A stretch of 64,000 nt of DNA from positions 558,001 through 622,000 of the forward strand of contig JHVP01000001.1 in the NCBI GenBank assembly GCA_000620205.1. Direction: 5' to 3'. The position numbers were made by a program, and so were the translations under genes. The stretch is from Geodermatophilaceae bacterium URHA0031. Lineage in GTDB: Bacteria; Actinomycetota; Actinomycetes; Mycobacteriales; Geodermatophilaceae. How positions within the stretch are numbered: the stretch's first letter is position 1; each line of letters starts with the position of its first letter. The notes under the pieces were generated by a model. That model searched no databases, was not told the DNA's origin, and worked only from the letters and a program-made list of their open reading frames with translations. Positions 1 to 8,566 of this stretch are shown here, piece after piece.

Positions 1-1955
1 TGCAGGACGGCGAGCAGGCCGTCGTGCTCGGCGTGCATGCGCCGCAGCGCGACCAGCTGGCCCGCGCGGCGCAGCTGGGGGTCCAGCTCGTCGACGAGGG
101 CGAGGCACCAGCCGGCCTGGGCCGCCTCGACCCGGGCCCGCTCCCCTGCCGCGGTCAGCTGCTCGGCGCCGTACGCCCGGATCGTCTCCAGCATCCGGTA
201 GCGCACGCCCTCGGCGTCCTCGACCGCCAGCAGCATCGACTTCTCGACCAGCCCGGTGACCGCGTCCAGCACCTCGCCGGGACCCCAGCCGGGGTCGGCG
301 CAGACCTGCTCGACCGCGTCCAGGGTGGCGCCACCGGCGAACACCGACAGCCGGCGGGCGACCGCCTGCTCGCGGTCGTCGAGGGCCTCCCAGCTCCACT
401 CCACGACCGCGCGCAGCGTCTGGTGCCGGGGCAGCGCCACCCGGCTGCCGCCGGTGAGCAGGGAGAACCGGTCGTCGAGCCGGGCGGCGATCTGGCCGAT
501 GCCCAGCGAGCGCAGCCGGGCGGCGGCGAGCTCCAGCGCCAGCGGCATGCCGTCCAGCCGGCGGCACACCTCCAGGACGGCGGGGAGCGTGGCCGCGGTG
601 ACCGCGAAGTCCGGCCGGACCGCGGCGGCCCGGTCGGCGAACAGCCGGACCACCGGCGCGGTGGCCGCCGCCTCGTCGTCGTCGGCGGGCACCGCGAGCG
701 GCCCGACCGGGACCACCGCCTCCCCCGGCACGCCCAGCGGCTCCCTGCTGGTGGCGAGCACCTGCAGCCGGGGGCAGTGCGCGAGCAGGTCGTCGGTGAG
801 CTCGGCGACGGCCCCCACCAGGTGCTCGCAGTTGTCCAGCACGAGCAGCGCGCGCCGCCCGGCGAAGGTCTCCTGCAGCCGGGCGCTGGCCTCGACCAGC
901 GTGGGGACCCGCTCCAGCGAGGTGCCCTCCCGCTGGCCGACCGCGGCGAGCACCGCCGCCGGTAGCAGCGCGGCGTCGGCGACCGGCGCGAGCTCGACCC
1001 ACCAGACGCCGTCGGGGACGGCGTCCCGGCGGCGGTGGGCAGCCTCCAGGGCCAGCCGGGTCTTGCCGGCCCCGCCGGGACCCAGCAGGGTGACCAGCCG
1101 GCCGCCGTCGAGCAGCGCGGCAACCGCGGTCAGCTCGTCCTCCCGGCCGCGGAAGCTGGTCAGCGGCGTGCGCAGCGGGCTGCCGTCTCGCGGCGCGGTG
1201 GGGGCGGCGCTCTCGCCGCGCAGCACCGCCAGGTGCTCGGCCTGCAGCGCCGGGGAGGGGTCCAGGCCGAGGGAGTCGGCCAGCTCGGCCCGGCAGCGCT
1301 CGTAGGCTGCCAGCGCCTCCGCGGTGCGGCCGAGCCGGGCCAGCGCCCGGACCAGCAGCAGGCAGAACGGCTCGCGCAGCGGGTGCGCGGCGACCAGCTC
1401 CTCCAGCTCGGCCAGCACCGCCCCGGCCTGGCCGAGCTCCACCTCGGCGGCCAGCCGGAGCTCGGCCGCGGTGAGCCGCAGGTCGCCCCAGCGGGTGGCC
1501 AGCGGGCCGGTGAACGCCAGCGCGCCCAGGTCGGCCAGCGCCGGGCCGCGCCACAGCGCCTCGGCCTCGCGGAGCAGCGCCACCACCCGCTCGGGTCCGC
1601 GCTCGCCCCGGGCCCGGGCGACCAGCGTCTCGAACCGGTGCACGTCGACGGCGTCGGCCGGGACGTCGAGGAGGTAGCCGTGCGCCTGCGCGCGCAGCGG
1701 CGCCTCGGGCAGCGTCCGCCGCAGCCGGGACACCAGCGCCTGCACCGCGTTCCCGGGAGCAGCCGGCGGATCGGCGTCCCAGACCGACTCGATCAGGGTG
1801 TCCAGGCCGACGACCCGGCCGGGCGCCACGGCCAACCGCGCCAGCAGCGCCCGGGCGCGCGGCCCGCCGACGTCCACCGGCCGCCCGGCCCCGTCGACCA
1901 CGGCCACCGGGCCGAGCAGGCAGATGCGGACGGGCACGGCGACATCGTCCTCCAC
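1..1955 (-). CDS. SARP/BTAD-type transcriptional regulator with NB-ARC-like ATPase (C-terminus outside window)
   Basis: AfsR/SARP-like activator, about 650 codons visible; the gene runs off the left edge. In order: an OmpR-like winged helix (about residues 5-90), a bacterial transcriptional activator domain (about 95-240), then an ATPase with Walker A LLGPGGAGKT near residue 290 and Walker B LLVLDN near 370, followed by helical repeats. Such proteins bind direct repeats near -35 elements and activate secondary-metabolism or stress genes, the ATPase acting as a switch; the target here is unknown. The GTG start at 1955 lies 8 bp after the stop of the upstream methyltransferase gene, so the three genes 1-3977 may be cotranscribed. 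Start choice is moderately sure; other in-frame GTG codons follow closely. Confidence 0.85.
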   Translation of the reverse strand, partial: MEDDVAVPVRICLLGPVAVVDGAGRPVDVGGPRARALLARLAVAPGRVVGLDTLIESVWDADPPAAPGNAVQALVSRLRRTLPEAPLRAQAHGYLLDVPADAVDVHRFETLVARARGERGPERVVALLREAEALWRGPALADLGALAFTGPLATRWGDLRLTAAELRLAAEVELGQAGAVLAELEELVAAHPLREPFCLLLVRALARLGRTAEALAAYERCRAELADSLGLDPSPALQAEHLAVLRGESAAPTAPRDGSPLRTPLTSFRGREDELTAVAALLDGGRLVTLLGPGGAGKTRLALEAAHRRRDAVPDGVWWVELAPVADAALLPAAVLAAVGQREGTSLERVPTLVEASARLQETFAGRRALLVLDNCEHLVGAVAELTDDLLAHCPRLQVLATSREPLGVPGEAVVPVGPLAVPADDDEAAATAPVVRLFADRAAAVRPDFAVTAATLPAVLEVCRRLDGMPLALELAAARLRSLGIGQIAARLDDRFSLLTGGSRVALPRHQTLRAVVEWSWEALDDREQAVARRLSVFAGGATLDAVEQVCADPGWGPGEVLDAVTGLVEKSMLLAVEDAEGVRYRMLETIRAYGAEQLTAAGERARVEAAQAGWCLALVDELDPQLRRAGQLVALRRMHAEHDGLLAVL

Positions 1956-1962
1956 GCCGGGA

Positions 1963-2622
1963 TCAGGAGGTGGCGCGGCGCAGCAGCCGCAGCGACCCGG
2001 TGGCCGGCAGCTCGAAGAACTCGCCGGACGCGAGCACCCGGGAGTACACGCCGAAGGGCGCCTGCCCGCCGTCCGCCGGGTCGGGGAAGACGTCGTGGAT
2101 GGCCAGGGTGCCGCCGACGGCGAGCTTGGCGACCCAGGCGTCCTGGTCGCGGCGCGCGGACTCCTCGGTGTGGCTGCCGTCGAGGAACAGCAGGGCCAGC
2201 GGTGTCGACCACAGCGGCGCCAGCACCTCCGACCGGGTGACCACGGCGACGACCACGTCCTCGGCGCCGGCCGCGGCGATCGTCCGCCGGAACGCCGGCA
2301 GCGTGTCGATCCGGTCGACGAGCGGGTCGACCAGCGACGGGTCGTGGTACTCCCAGCCGGGCTGGTGCTCCTCGGAACCGCGGTGGTGGTCGACGGTCAC
2401 CACCTGACGACCGGTCTCGCGGGCGGCGGCGGCCAGGTAGAGCGCCGACTTGCCCATCCAGCTGCCGATCTCCAGCAGCGGTCCGGGGACGGCGACCGTG
2501 CGCGCCGCCTCGTAGAGGGCGCGGCCCTCGTCCGGCGGCATGAAGCCCGGCGCGGCGGCCGCGGCGGCGAGCAGGTCGGCGGTCACCGGGGCAGCATCCC
2601 GGTCGGCTCCTGGCGTGGTCAC
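1963..2622 (-). CDS. Class I SAM-dependent methyltransferase (Methyltransf_24-like)
   Basis: 219-aa soluble Rossmann-fold methyltransferase. Motif I is LLEIGSWMGKSALYL (about 49-63), the acidic residue binding the SAM ribose is in VVTVDHH (74-80), and the later strand FLDGSHTEES (147-156) followed by GGTLAIHDVF (170-179) is typical of the Methyltransf_24/TylF-like group. The substrate cannot be read from the sequence. The GTG start overlaps the stop of the upstream yibE/F-like gene by 4 bp (GTGA at 2619-2622), which indicates translational coupling to a membrane protein; the functional link is unexplained. Confidence 0.85.
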   Translation of the reverse strand: MTTPGADRDAAPVTADLLAAAAAAPGFMPPDEGRALYEAARTVAVPGPLLEIGSWMGKSALYLAAAARETGRQVVTVDHHRGSEEHQPGWEYHDPSLVDPLVDRIDTLPAFRRTIAAAGAEDVVVAVVTRSEVLAPLWSTPLALLFLDGSHTEESARRDQDAWVAKLAVGGTLAIHDVFPDPADGGQAPFGVYSRVLASGEFFELPATGSLRLLRRATS

Positions 2623-3977
2623 CGGGGGTCCCGCCGGAGCGACGGCCCCGCGCCCGGGCCCGACGCGGCGGCCTGCTCGCGGAGCGCGCGCAGCCGCTCC
2701 CGGCGGCGCTCGGCCTCGCGCTCGTCCTCCGTCGGCTCGGGCTCCGGGACCCCGGTGCGCATCGTCGCGGCGGTGGCGACGAGCGCGCCGATCAGCGTGG
2801 TCACCGGCACGGCCAGCACCAGCGCGATCCCGCCGACCAGGGTGCGGATGACCTCCTCCCCCACCTCGGTCCCGGTGAGCACCGTCCAGAACGGCCGCTG
2901 GTACAGCTCGAAGATCAGCAGCAGCGGCAGCGCGGCGCCGGCGTAGGCGAAGACGATCGTGTAGATGGTCGAGGCGATGTGGTCCCGGCCGATCGCCATG
3001 CCGCGACCGAACAGCTCGCGCCAGCCGGCCCGGGGGGCGGCCTCGTGCAGCTGCCAGACCGCCGAGGCCTGGGTGATGGTGACGTCGTTGAGGATGCCCA
3101 GCCCGGCGACGACGGTGGCGGCGAGCACCAGCCCGGAGAAGTCCAGCGTCGGGTCGAACTGGAGCAGCTGGACGGTGTTCTCGTCGTTGAACCCGGTGAG
3201 GTGGGCGGCGGCGACCGCGACCGCACCCAGCCCGGCGCTCAGCCCCAGCCCGAACAGCGTGCCCAGCAGCGCGGTCGTCGTCCGGGCGGAGAAGCCGTGC
3301 GCGAGGTACAGGACGACGAACATGATCGCCGAGGAGCCCACCAGGCTGACCCACACCGGCGACCCGCCGGCCAGCAGCGCGGGCAGCATGAACTCCATCA
3401 GCACGACGAAGGCGAAGCCCAGCCCGAGCAGTGCGAGCAGGCCGCGCATCCGGGCCACCGCCCCGACGACCAGGGTGAAGAACAGCGCCAGGACCACGAT
3501 CGGCGTGCCCCGTGGGAAGTCCTGGAAGGAGTAGACCGCGTCCCCGCCGTCGGTGCCCGGGTCGCGATTGAGCACCAGCTCGTCACCCACCTCGACGCCC
3601 TCGGCGACGACGTCGGCGGAGAGGTCGACCTGCACGTAGTCCCCGGCGCCGGCACCGTCGCCGATGACCATCACCGCGGTGGCGCAGGTCTGCGCCGGCG
3701 CGCTGCCGGTGGCCTCCGCGCACTGGTAGGGCTCCAGCGAGGCGATGGTCGCCTGCGGGTAGGTGGTGCCCGGCGGCAGGAAGGACTCCGCCGCCTGCTG
3801 CGCGGCCGTCTGCTCCCCGCTGGGCCAGAGCACGACCAGCCCGGCCAGCGTGGCCAGGCCGATGGGCACCAGCACGTAGAGCATCAGCCGGACGGCGCGG
3901 CGCCGCCGTTCGACGACCGCCGCGCCCAGCGGCTGGGCCTCGCTCTCCGTGGCATGGGTGTGGGTGTGGGCCGGCAC
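2619..3977 (-). CDS. YibE/F family polytopic membrane protein
   Basis: 452-aa membrane protein. A His-rich N-terminus (alternating H and T, residues 4-8) is followed by one TM helix (about 32-52), an extracytoplasmic domain of about 100 residues, and a C-terminal block of six to seven TM helices. The segment GRDHIASTIYTIVFAYAG followed by PLLLIF is the conserved YibE/F core. The family is widespread in Firmicutes and Actinobacteria and is proposed to be a transporter, without a proven substrate. The cytoplasmic tail is very charged (many E/R). The GTG start sits inside an inverted repeat and has no Shine-Dalgarno sequence, so the message is probably leaderless. Confidence 0.85.
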   Translation of the reverse strand: MPAHTHTHATESEAQPLGAAVVERRRRAVRLMLYVLVPIGLATLAGLVVLWPSGEQTAAQQAAESFLPPGTTYPQATIASLEPYQCAEATGSAPAQTCATAVMVIGDGAGAGDYVQVDLSADVVAEGVEVGDELVLNRDPGTDGGDAVYSFQDFPRGTPIVVLALFFTLVVGAVARMRGLLALLGLGFAFVVLMEFMLPALLAGGSPVWVSLVGSSAIMFVVLYLAHGFSARTTTALLGTLFGLGLSAGLGAVAVAAAHLTGFNDENTVQLLQFDPTLDFSGLVLAATVVAGLGILNDVTITQASAVWQLHEAAPRAGWRELFGRGMAIGRDHIASTIYTIVFAYAGAALPLLLIFELYQRPFWTVLTGTEVGEEVIRTLVGGIALVLAVPVTTLIGALVATAATMRTGVPEPEPTEDEREAERRRERLRALREQAAASGPGAGPSLRRDPR

Positions 3978-3997
3978 CCGGTCAGGCTAGGTGCCGG
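3971..3997 (-). promoter_or_regulatory. Dyad over a leaderless start of the yibE/F gene
   Basis: Perfect 8-bp inverted repeat CCGGCACC (3971-3978) / GGTGCCGG (3990-3997) with an 11-nt spacer. On the minus strand the spacer holds TAGCCT, a TANNNT -10 box ending 6 nt before the GTG start at 3977, as expected for leaderless transcription. The repeat could be an operator or an RNA hairpin hiding the start codon. Confidence 0.4.
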
Positions 3998-4037
3998 TCC
4001 GGCCGGCCCGGGTCCGCCGGGCGTGGTGTCGGCCACC

Positions 4038-5294
4038 TCAGGCCGGCGGGGCGACCGGGCCGAGCAGCTCGGCGCCGGCCAGGTAGCCGGCGAGGAGGGC
4101 GGCGGCGACCTGGCCGACCACGTCGTCGCCGGGCAGGAAGCGCGGCGAGTGCAGTCCCGGGCGCCGCCCGTCGGGGGCCGGCGGACCGCCGTCGACACCG
4201 AGGAAGAGCATCAGCCCGCGGTGACCGGCGCAGAAGTGCGAGAAGTCGTCGGCGCCGAAGGACCGCCAGGCGTCGTCCACGCTCACCTCGCTGCGGGTCA
4301 GCCACGGCACGGTCGCCCGGGCGAGCTCGGGGTCGTTGGCCAGGACCGGCTCGTTGTCCTCGATCTCCACCGTGGCGGTGCAGCCGTAGGCGGTCGCGGT
4401 GTGCTCGGCGACGTCGGTGAGCGCCTGCCGCAGCAGCTCGCGGTCCTCCTCGCGCATGACCCGCAGCCCGCCCCGGGCGCGGGCGGTGTCCGGGACGACG
4501 TTGAACGACGACCCGGCGTCGAGCTGCGTGACCGCCAGCACAGCGCCGACCGTGGGGTCGACCCGGCGGCTGACCAGCTGCTGCAGGTTGACCACGATCG
4601 CGCTGAGCGCGAGCACCGGGTCCAGCGTGGTGTGCGGGTACCCGCCGTGGCCGCCGTGCCCGGTGACGGTGATGGTGAACTCGTCGGTGGCGGCGTTGAC
4701 CGGCCCGGGGGTGGCGTTGACGACGCCGGCGGCCAGCTGCGGCTGCACGTGCGCGGCCACCACCGAGTCGACCCGCTCCTCGACCAGGACGCCGGCGGCC
4801 ACCACGTCGGCGGCACCGGAGGGCGACCGCTCTTCTCGCGGCTGCAGCAGCAGGACCAGCGGCGCCGGCCCGCCGACCCGGTCGACGGCGCGGGCGACGG
4901 CGACCAGCCCGGCGAGGTGGGCGTCGTGCCCGCAGGCGTGCATCACCCCGCCGGTGGAGGTCCACGGGACGCCGGTCCGCTCCTCGACGCCGAGCCCGTC
5001 CAGCTCCGCGCGGAGCGCGACCGCCCGGCCGGGGCCGTCGACGACCCGGACCAGCCGACCGGTGTCGGCGACCCGGCGGCCCTCCCCCAGTCCCAGCGCC
5101 GCCACGACGGCGTCGGCGGTGTCCTGCTCCTCCCCGGAGAGGCGGGGGTCGGCGTGCAGCTGGTGGCGCAGCTCGACCGCGGCCGGCAGCTCCTCGGCCA
5201 CCGCGGCCGACAGCCGGTCGTACCAGGCCAGCAGGGCGGGGTCGGGCTCGCCGACCGGGGCGGGCGGGGGGACGGCCGGGTCGGGTGCGCTCAC
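4038..5294 (-). CDS. M20 family amidohydrolase/peptidase
   Basis: 418-aa metal-dependent hydrolase of the M20D (aminoacylase / IAA-amino-acid hydrolase-like) group. The metal-binding motif HACGHDAH lies at 119-126, QPREE (about 151-155) supplies the catalytic glutamate region, and a dimerisation lid domain with GHGGHGGYPH (about 210-219) follows. Expected role: hydrolysis of an N-acyl or amide bond of an amino-acid conjugate in the cytoplasm; no signal peptide. It starts with GTG at 5294 and follows the amidohydrolase gene in the same direction after 36 bp, so the two may act together. Confidence 0.88.
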   Translation of the reverse strand: MSAPDPAVPPPAPVGEPDPALLAWYDRLSAAVAEELPAAVELRHQLHADPRLSGEEQDTADAVVAALGLGEGRRVADTGRLVRVVDGPGRAVALRAELDGLGVEERTGVPWTSTGGVMHACGHDAHLAGLVAVARAVDRVGGPAPLVLLLQPREERSPSGAADVVAAGVLVEERVDSVVAAHVQPQLAAGVVNATPGPVNAATDEFTITVTGHGGHGGYPHTTLDPVLALSAIVVNLQQLVSRRVDPTVGAVLAVTQLDAGSSFNVVPDTARARGGLRVMREEDRELLRQALTDVAEHTATAYGCTATVEIEDNEPVLANDPELARATVPWLTRSEVSVDDAWRSFGADDFSHFCAGHRGLMLFLGVDGGPPAPDGRRPGLHSPRFLPGDDVVGQVAAALLAGYLAGAELLGPVAPPA

Positions 5295-5330
5295 CCGGCG
5301 ATCCTCCCCGACCCGCGTTGCGGGCGGATG

Positions 5331-6458
5331 TCAGGTGCCCAGCCGGTAGGCCCGCTCGGCGTTCCCGGCGCCGATCATGGCGGCGACCCGGGCGGCGTCG
5401 GCCGCCGTCCAGGCGTCCTCGGCGACCCCGTCGGCCAGGTACCGGCCCAGGCCCCGGCGGAACAGCACGGTGCCGAGCAGGTAGAGCTCGGCGAGGCCGA
5501 ACGCGTCGGAGGAGAACAGCACCTTGCCGAACGGGGCGAGCTCGAGCAGCTCGCGGAGCAGTGCACCCGAGCGGGAACCGAGGTTGTGGGTGGCCAGGCC
5601 GACGTCGACGAACACGTGCCCGAACACCTGGGCGAGGAAGCCGGCGTTGCGGTGGAACGGGTAGTTGTGCAGCAGCATCACCGGCACCCCGGCCGGCTCG
5701 GTGGCCCGCAGCAGGTCCGTGAGCAGCAGCGGGTCGCAGCGGTGCAGGTCGACGTCGGCGTCGCCGTAGCCGACGTGGAACTGCACGGGCAGCTGCCGGT
5801 CGATGCCGCTCCAGACCAGGAACCGGTGCAGCACCGGGTCGGCGATCCGCGGCCGCCCGCCCCGGCGCAGCAGCCGGTCGGCGGCCGCGGTCACCTCGGC
5901 GTCCGTGGGGCGGGCGCCGTCCAGGGCCAGGCCCACCCGGTACGCGGCGACGGACTTCACCCCGACGGCGTCCACGGTGCGCGCGGCCAGCCGGCTGCGG
6001 AAGATCTCCGGGAAGTCCCCGGCCGCGACCCCGCCGGCCAGCACCTCCTCGGCGAGCGCCTCCAGCCGGACGACCTCCCGGGCCCGTCCGCCGGTGAGCG
6101 CGGCGAGCTCGTCGGGGCTGGTGATCGGCTCGGGCAGGTAGCCGGTGTCCACCAGGAACGTCTGCGTGCCGGTCGCCGCCAGCAGCCGGCGGTTCACCTC
6201 GTCCGCGCCGAGCTCGGCGCGGCGGGCCAGGTACTCGTCGGCCGGGGCGTGCGCCGGGAGGTCCAGGACGGGCGCGCACCAGCGGCGGACGGCGAAGCCG
6301 ATCTGGGAGTCCAGGAGCGACCCGCCCAGCGGCCCCGGCCCCTCGGCCTCGGTCAGCATCGCCTCGAACTCCGCGCGGTCGAGGTCGCGGCGCACCAGGC
6401 CGTGGCAGTGGTGGTCGACCAGCGGGAGGTCGGCGAGGGTGGGGTCCGGTTCGCTCAC
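5331..6458 (-). CDS. Amidohydrolase-2 family TIM-barrel hydrolase (FluG N-domain-like)
   Basis: 375-aa amidohydrolase. The HxH metal motif is at the start of strand 1 (LVDHHCHG), later ligand histidines lie in FHVGYGD and LHNYPFH, and the terminal Asp is in LFSSDAFG. The FSSDAFGLAELY segment resembles amidohydrolases found with, or fused to, glutamine-synthetase-like ligases (FluG, gamma-glutamyl-amine pathways). Such a ligase is encoded at 11948-13342, 5.5 kb away and not in the same operon, so the link is only suggestive. Start chosen as GTG 6458, just before the metal motif; longer in-frame extensions have poor coding character. Confidence 0.82.
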   Translation of the reverse strand: MSEPDPTLADLPLVDHHCHGLVRRDLDRAEFEAMLTEAEGPGPLGGSLLDSQIGFAVRRWCAPVLDLPAHAPADEYLARRAELGADEVNRRLLAATGTQTFLVDTGYLPEPITSPDELAALTGGRAREVVRLEALAEEVLAGGVAAGDFPEIFRSRLAARTVDAVGVKSVAAYRVGLALDGARPTDAEVTAAADRLLRRGGRPRIADPVLHRFLVWSGIDRQLPVQFHVGYGDADVDLHRCDPLLLTDLLRATEPAGVPVMLLHNYPFHRNAGFLAQVFGHVFVDVGLATHNLGSRSGALLRELLELAPFGKVLFSSDAFGLAELYLLGTVLFRRGLGRYLADGVAEDAWTAADAARVAAMIGAGNAERAYRLGT

Positions 6459-6500
6459 CTGCCCATCCTGCCCCGGCGGGGGCGGCGGCGTCCGGGGACC

Positions 6501-6506
6501 TACATT
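6501..6506 (+). promoter_or_regulatory. -10 box of a leaderless SDR gene
   Basis: TACATT ends 7 nt before the ATG at 6514 and no Shine-Dalgarno sequence precedes that start, so transcription probably begins at or next to the start codon. No clear -35 element is seen in the 55-bp divergent gap. Confidence 0.4.
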
Positions 6507-6513
6507 CGGCTGC

Positions 6514-7401
6514 ATGACCTCGTGGACGACGGCTGACATCCCCGCGCAGACCGGCCGCACCGTGGTGGTGACCGGCGGCAACAGCGGGCTCGGGCTGGCG
6601 ACGGCCCGGGCGCTGGCCGCGGCGGGGGCGCGCGTCGTCCTGGCGGTGCGGGACACCGCCCGCGGCGAGCAGGCGGCGGCCGGGCTGCCGGGGACGGTGG
6701 AGGTGCGCCGGCTCGACCTGGCCGACCTCGCCTCGGTGCGCGCCTTCGCGCAGGACTGGACCGGCGCGCTGGACGTGCTGGTGGCCAACGCCGGGATCAT
6801 GGCGGTGCCGGAGGCCCGCACCGCCGACGGGTTCGAGCTGCAGTTCGGCACCAACCACCTCGGGCACTTCGCGCTGACCGGCCTGCTGCTGCCGCACGTC
6901 ACCGACCGGGTGGTCACGGTCTCCTCCGGGCTGCACGCGTCCGGGCAGATCGTGCTCGACGACCTGAACTGGGAGCGCCGGAAGTACTCGGCGACCGGCG
7001 CCTACGCCCAGTCCAAGCTGGCGAACCTGCTGTTCACCCTGGAGCTGCAGCGCCGGCTGACCGCGGCCGGCTCACCGGTGCGGGCGATGGCGGCCCACCC
7101 CGGCTGGGCCGCGACCAACCTGCAGAGCGGATCGGGCAGCAGGCTCAAGGACGCGGCGATGGCCCTCGGCAACCGGGTGGCGGCGGTCAGCAGCGAGCAG
7201 GGGGCCCTGCCGACGCTGTTCGCCGCGGTCGCCGACGTCCCGGGCGGCAGCTACGCCGGACCGTCCGGGCCGCTGGTGCGCGGCACGCCGACGCTGGCCG
7301 GTCGCAGCCCGGCGGCCTCCGACCCGGCCCTGGCCCGGCAGCTGTGGACGGCGTCGGCCGCACTCACCGGAGTCGACTTCCCGGCGTCGCTGCGGGCGTA
7401 G
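6514..7401 (+). CDS. Short-chain dehydrogenase/reductase (retinol-dehydrogenase-like)
   Basis: 295-aa NAD(P)-dependent SDR. The nucleotide-binding motif VVTGGNSGLG is near residues 17-26, NAGIM near 95, the catalytic Ser in VVTVSSG, and the Tyr-Lys pair in YAQSK. The layout matches the oxidoreductases annotated as WW-domain oxidoreductase or retinol dehydrogenase-like in actinobacteria; the substrate is unknown. It is divergent from the amidohydrolase gene and its 3' end overlaps the convergent MFS gene by 38 bp. Confidence 0.88.
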   Translation: MTSWTTADIPAQTGRTVVVTGGNSGLGLATARALAAAGARVVLAVRDTARGEQAAAGLPGTVEVRRLDLADLASVRAFAQDWTGALDVLVANAGIMAVPEARTADGFELQFGTNHLGHFALTGLLLPHVTDRVVTVSSGLHASGQIVLDDLNWERRKYSATGAYAQSKLANLLFTLELQRRLTAAGSPVRAMAAHPGWAATNLQSGSGSRLKDAAMALGNRVAAVSSEQGALPTLFAAVADVPGGSYAGPSGPLVRGTPTLAGRSPAASDPALARQLWTASAALTGVDFPASLRA

Positions 7402-8545
7402 CCGGCTGCACCGCTCGCCGGGGTTCGGCCGCGGTGGCGGCGGCGGCGAGCAGGGCGGCCGCGCCGAGGAAGGAGGCAGGGGTGCCGGCCGCGTCGGCGA
7501 CCGCACCCAGCACGAGGGCGCCGGCCGCCTGGCCGACGGTGAGCCCGACGAAGAGGACGGCGGCGGCCTGCGGTGCCGCCGCCGGGACCCGGTGCGCTCC
7601 CCAGGCGAGCAGCACCCCGCTGAGCACGACGAAGGCGCTGCCGAAGCCGGCCAGCGCGAGGCCCGCCAGGGCCGGGCTGCCGGGAGCGCCGGCCAGCAGG
7701 AGCACAGCGGCGGCCGCGACGGTGGCGGCACCGGCCCACGCCCGGCGCAGCCCGGCCCGCGCGACGACGTCACCGCTGAGCCCGCCGACGAGCCCGGCCG
7801 CCCCGAGCACGCACCACAGCAGGCCGGTGACGCCGTCGGACAGCCCGCCGTCGCCGGTGAGCAGCTCCCGGCCGAACGTCCACACCCCGGCGCAGCCCGC
7901 CCCGCCCAGGACCGCCGCGACCAGCGGCCGGGTCAGGCCGCGCAGGGGTGCCCGGGCGGCGTCCCCGCTCCGGACGGCGGACGGCCAGGTGCTGCGGCGG
8001 TCGGCTGCCCGGGTGGCGGCCAGCGCCAGCACGGCGAACCCGGCCCAGGCCCAGCGCCAGTGCCCGGGCACCGACAGCACGAGCAGGCCGCCGGCGACCA
8101 CCCCGGCCCCGGTGCCGCTGTTCACCACCGCTTGGGCGCGTGGCTCGGCGGCGGGTCGCACCGTGGCGGTCACCGCAGCCACCAGCGCCGGCGTCGCGGC
8201 GCCCGCACCGCTACCGGCGACCAGCACCCCGGCCGCGAGGACGGCGGTCGACGGGGCGGCCGCGACCACCGCGGAGCCGACAGCTGCGGTGCTCCCGGCC
8301 AGCCACAGCGCCGCGCGGGCCCGGTGCCGGCCCACCCAGCGCCGGGCCAGCAGGGCGGTCAGGCAGTACGCGAGGTAGCTGCCGGCGGCGATGCTCCCGG
8401 CAGTGCCGGACGTGACGCCGAACTCGTCGCGCAGCTGCGGGAGGAAGAGGCCGAAGCCGTACCGGGCCAGTCCGTAGGTGACGGCGATGACCGCCAGCCC
8501 GGCCGGCACCACACCGGTCCACGTACGAAACGATCGTTTCACCAT
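7364..8545 (-). CDS. MFS transporter
   Basis: 393-aa major facilitator with about 12 predicted TM helices and the RxxxxR-like loop between TM2 and TM3 (RRWVGRHRAR). It is probably an efflux or uptake permease controlled by the divergent TetR regulator, as is common for drug-efflux pairs; the ligand is unknown. The ATG at 8545 lies directly beside and partly within palindromic operators. The last 12 codons overlap the 3' end of the convergent SDR gene. Confidence 0.87.
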   Translation of the reverse strand: MVKRSFRTWTGVVPAGLAVIAVTYGLARYGFGLFLPQLRDEFGVTSGTAGSIAAGSYLAYCLTALLARRWVGRHRARAALWLAGSTAAVGSAVVAAAPSTAVLAAGVLVAGSGAGAATPALVAAVTATVRPAAEPRAQAVVNSGTGAGVVAGGLLVLSVPGHWRWAWAGFAVLALAATRAADRRSTWPSAVRSGDAARAPLRGLTRPLVAAVLGGAGCAGVWTFGRELLTGDGGLSDGVTGLLWCVLGAAGLVGGLSGDVVARAGLRRAWAGAATVAAAAVLLLAGAPGSPALAGLALAGFGSAFVVLSGVLLAWGAHRVPAAAPQAAAVLFVGLTVGQAAGALVLGAVADAAGTPASFLGAAALLAAAATAAEPRRAVQPATPAATPGSRLR

Positions 8546-8560
8546 AACGATCGTTACGAT
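8527..8560. promoter_or_regulatory. Two TetR-type operators between the MFS and tetR genes
   Basis: Two perfect palindromes share the core ACGATCGT: GAAACGATCGTTTC (8527-8540) and TAACGATCGTTA (8545-8556), centres 17 bp apart. The first covers the first MFS codons. The second overlaps the tetR -10 box TACGAT (8555-8560), which lies 6 nt before the GTG at 8567 (leaderless). One TetR protein bound here would repress both genes. Confidence 0.75.
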
Positions 8561-8566
8561 AGGTGC

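Noticed and set aside
2979-6536. 1185-codon open frame on the plus strand
   Set aside because: It is antisense to four well-supported genes, consists of Arg/Gly/Gln-rich low-complexity sequence and has no domain motif. Such shadow frames are expected at this GC content.
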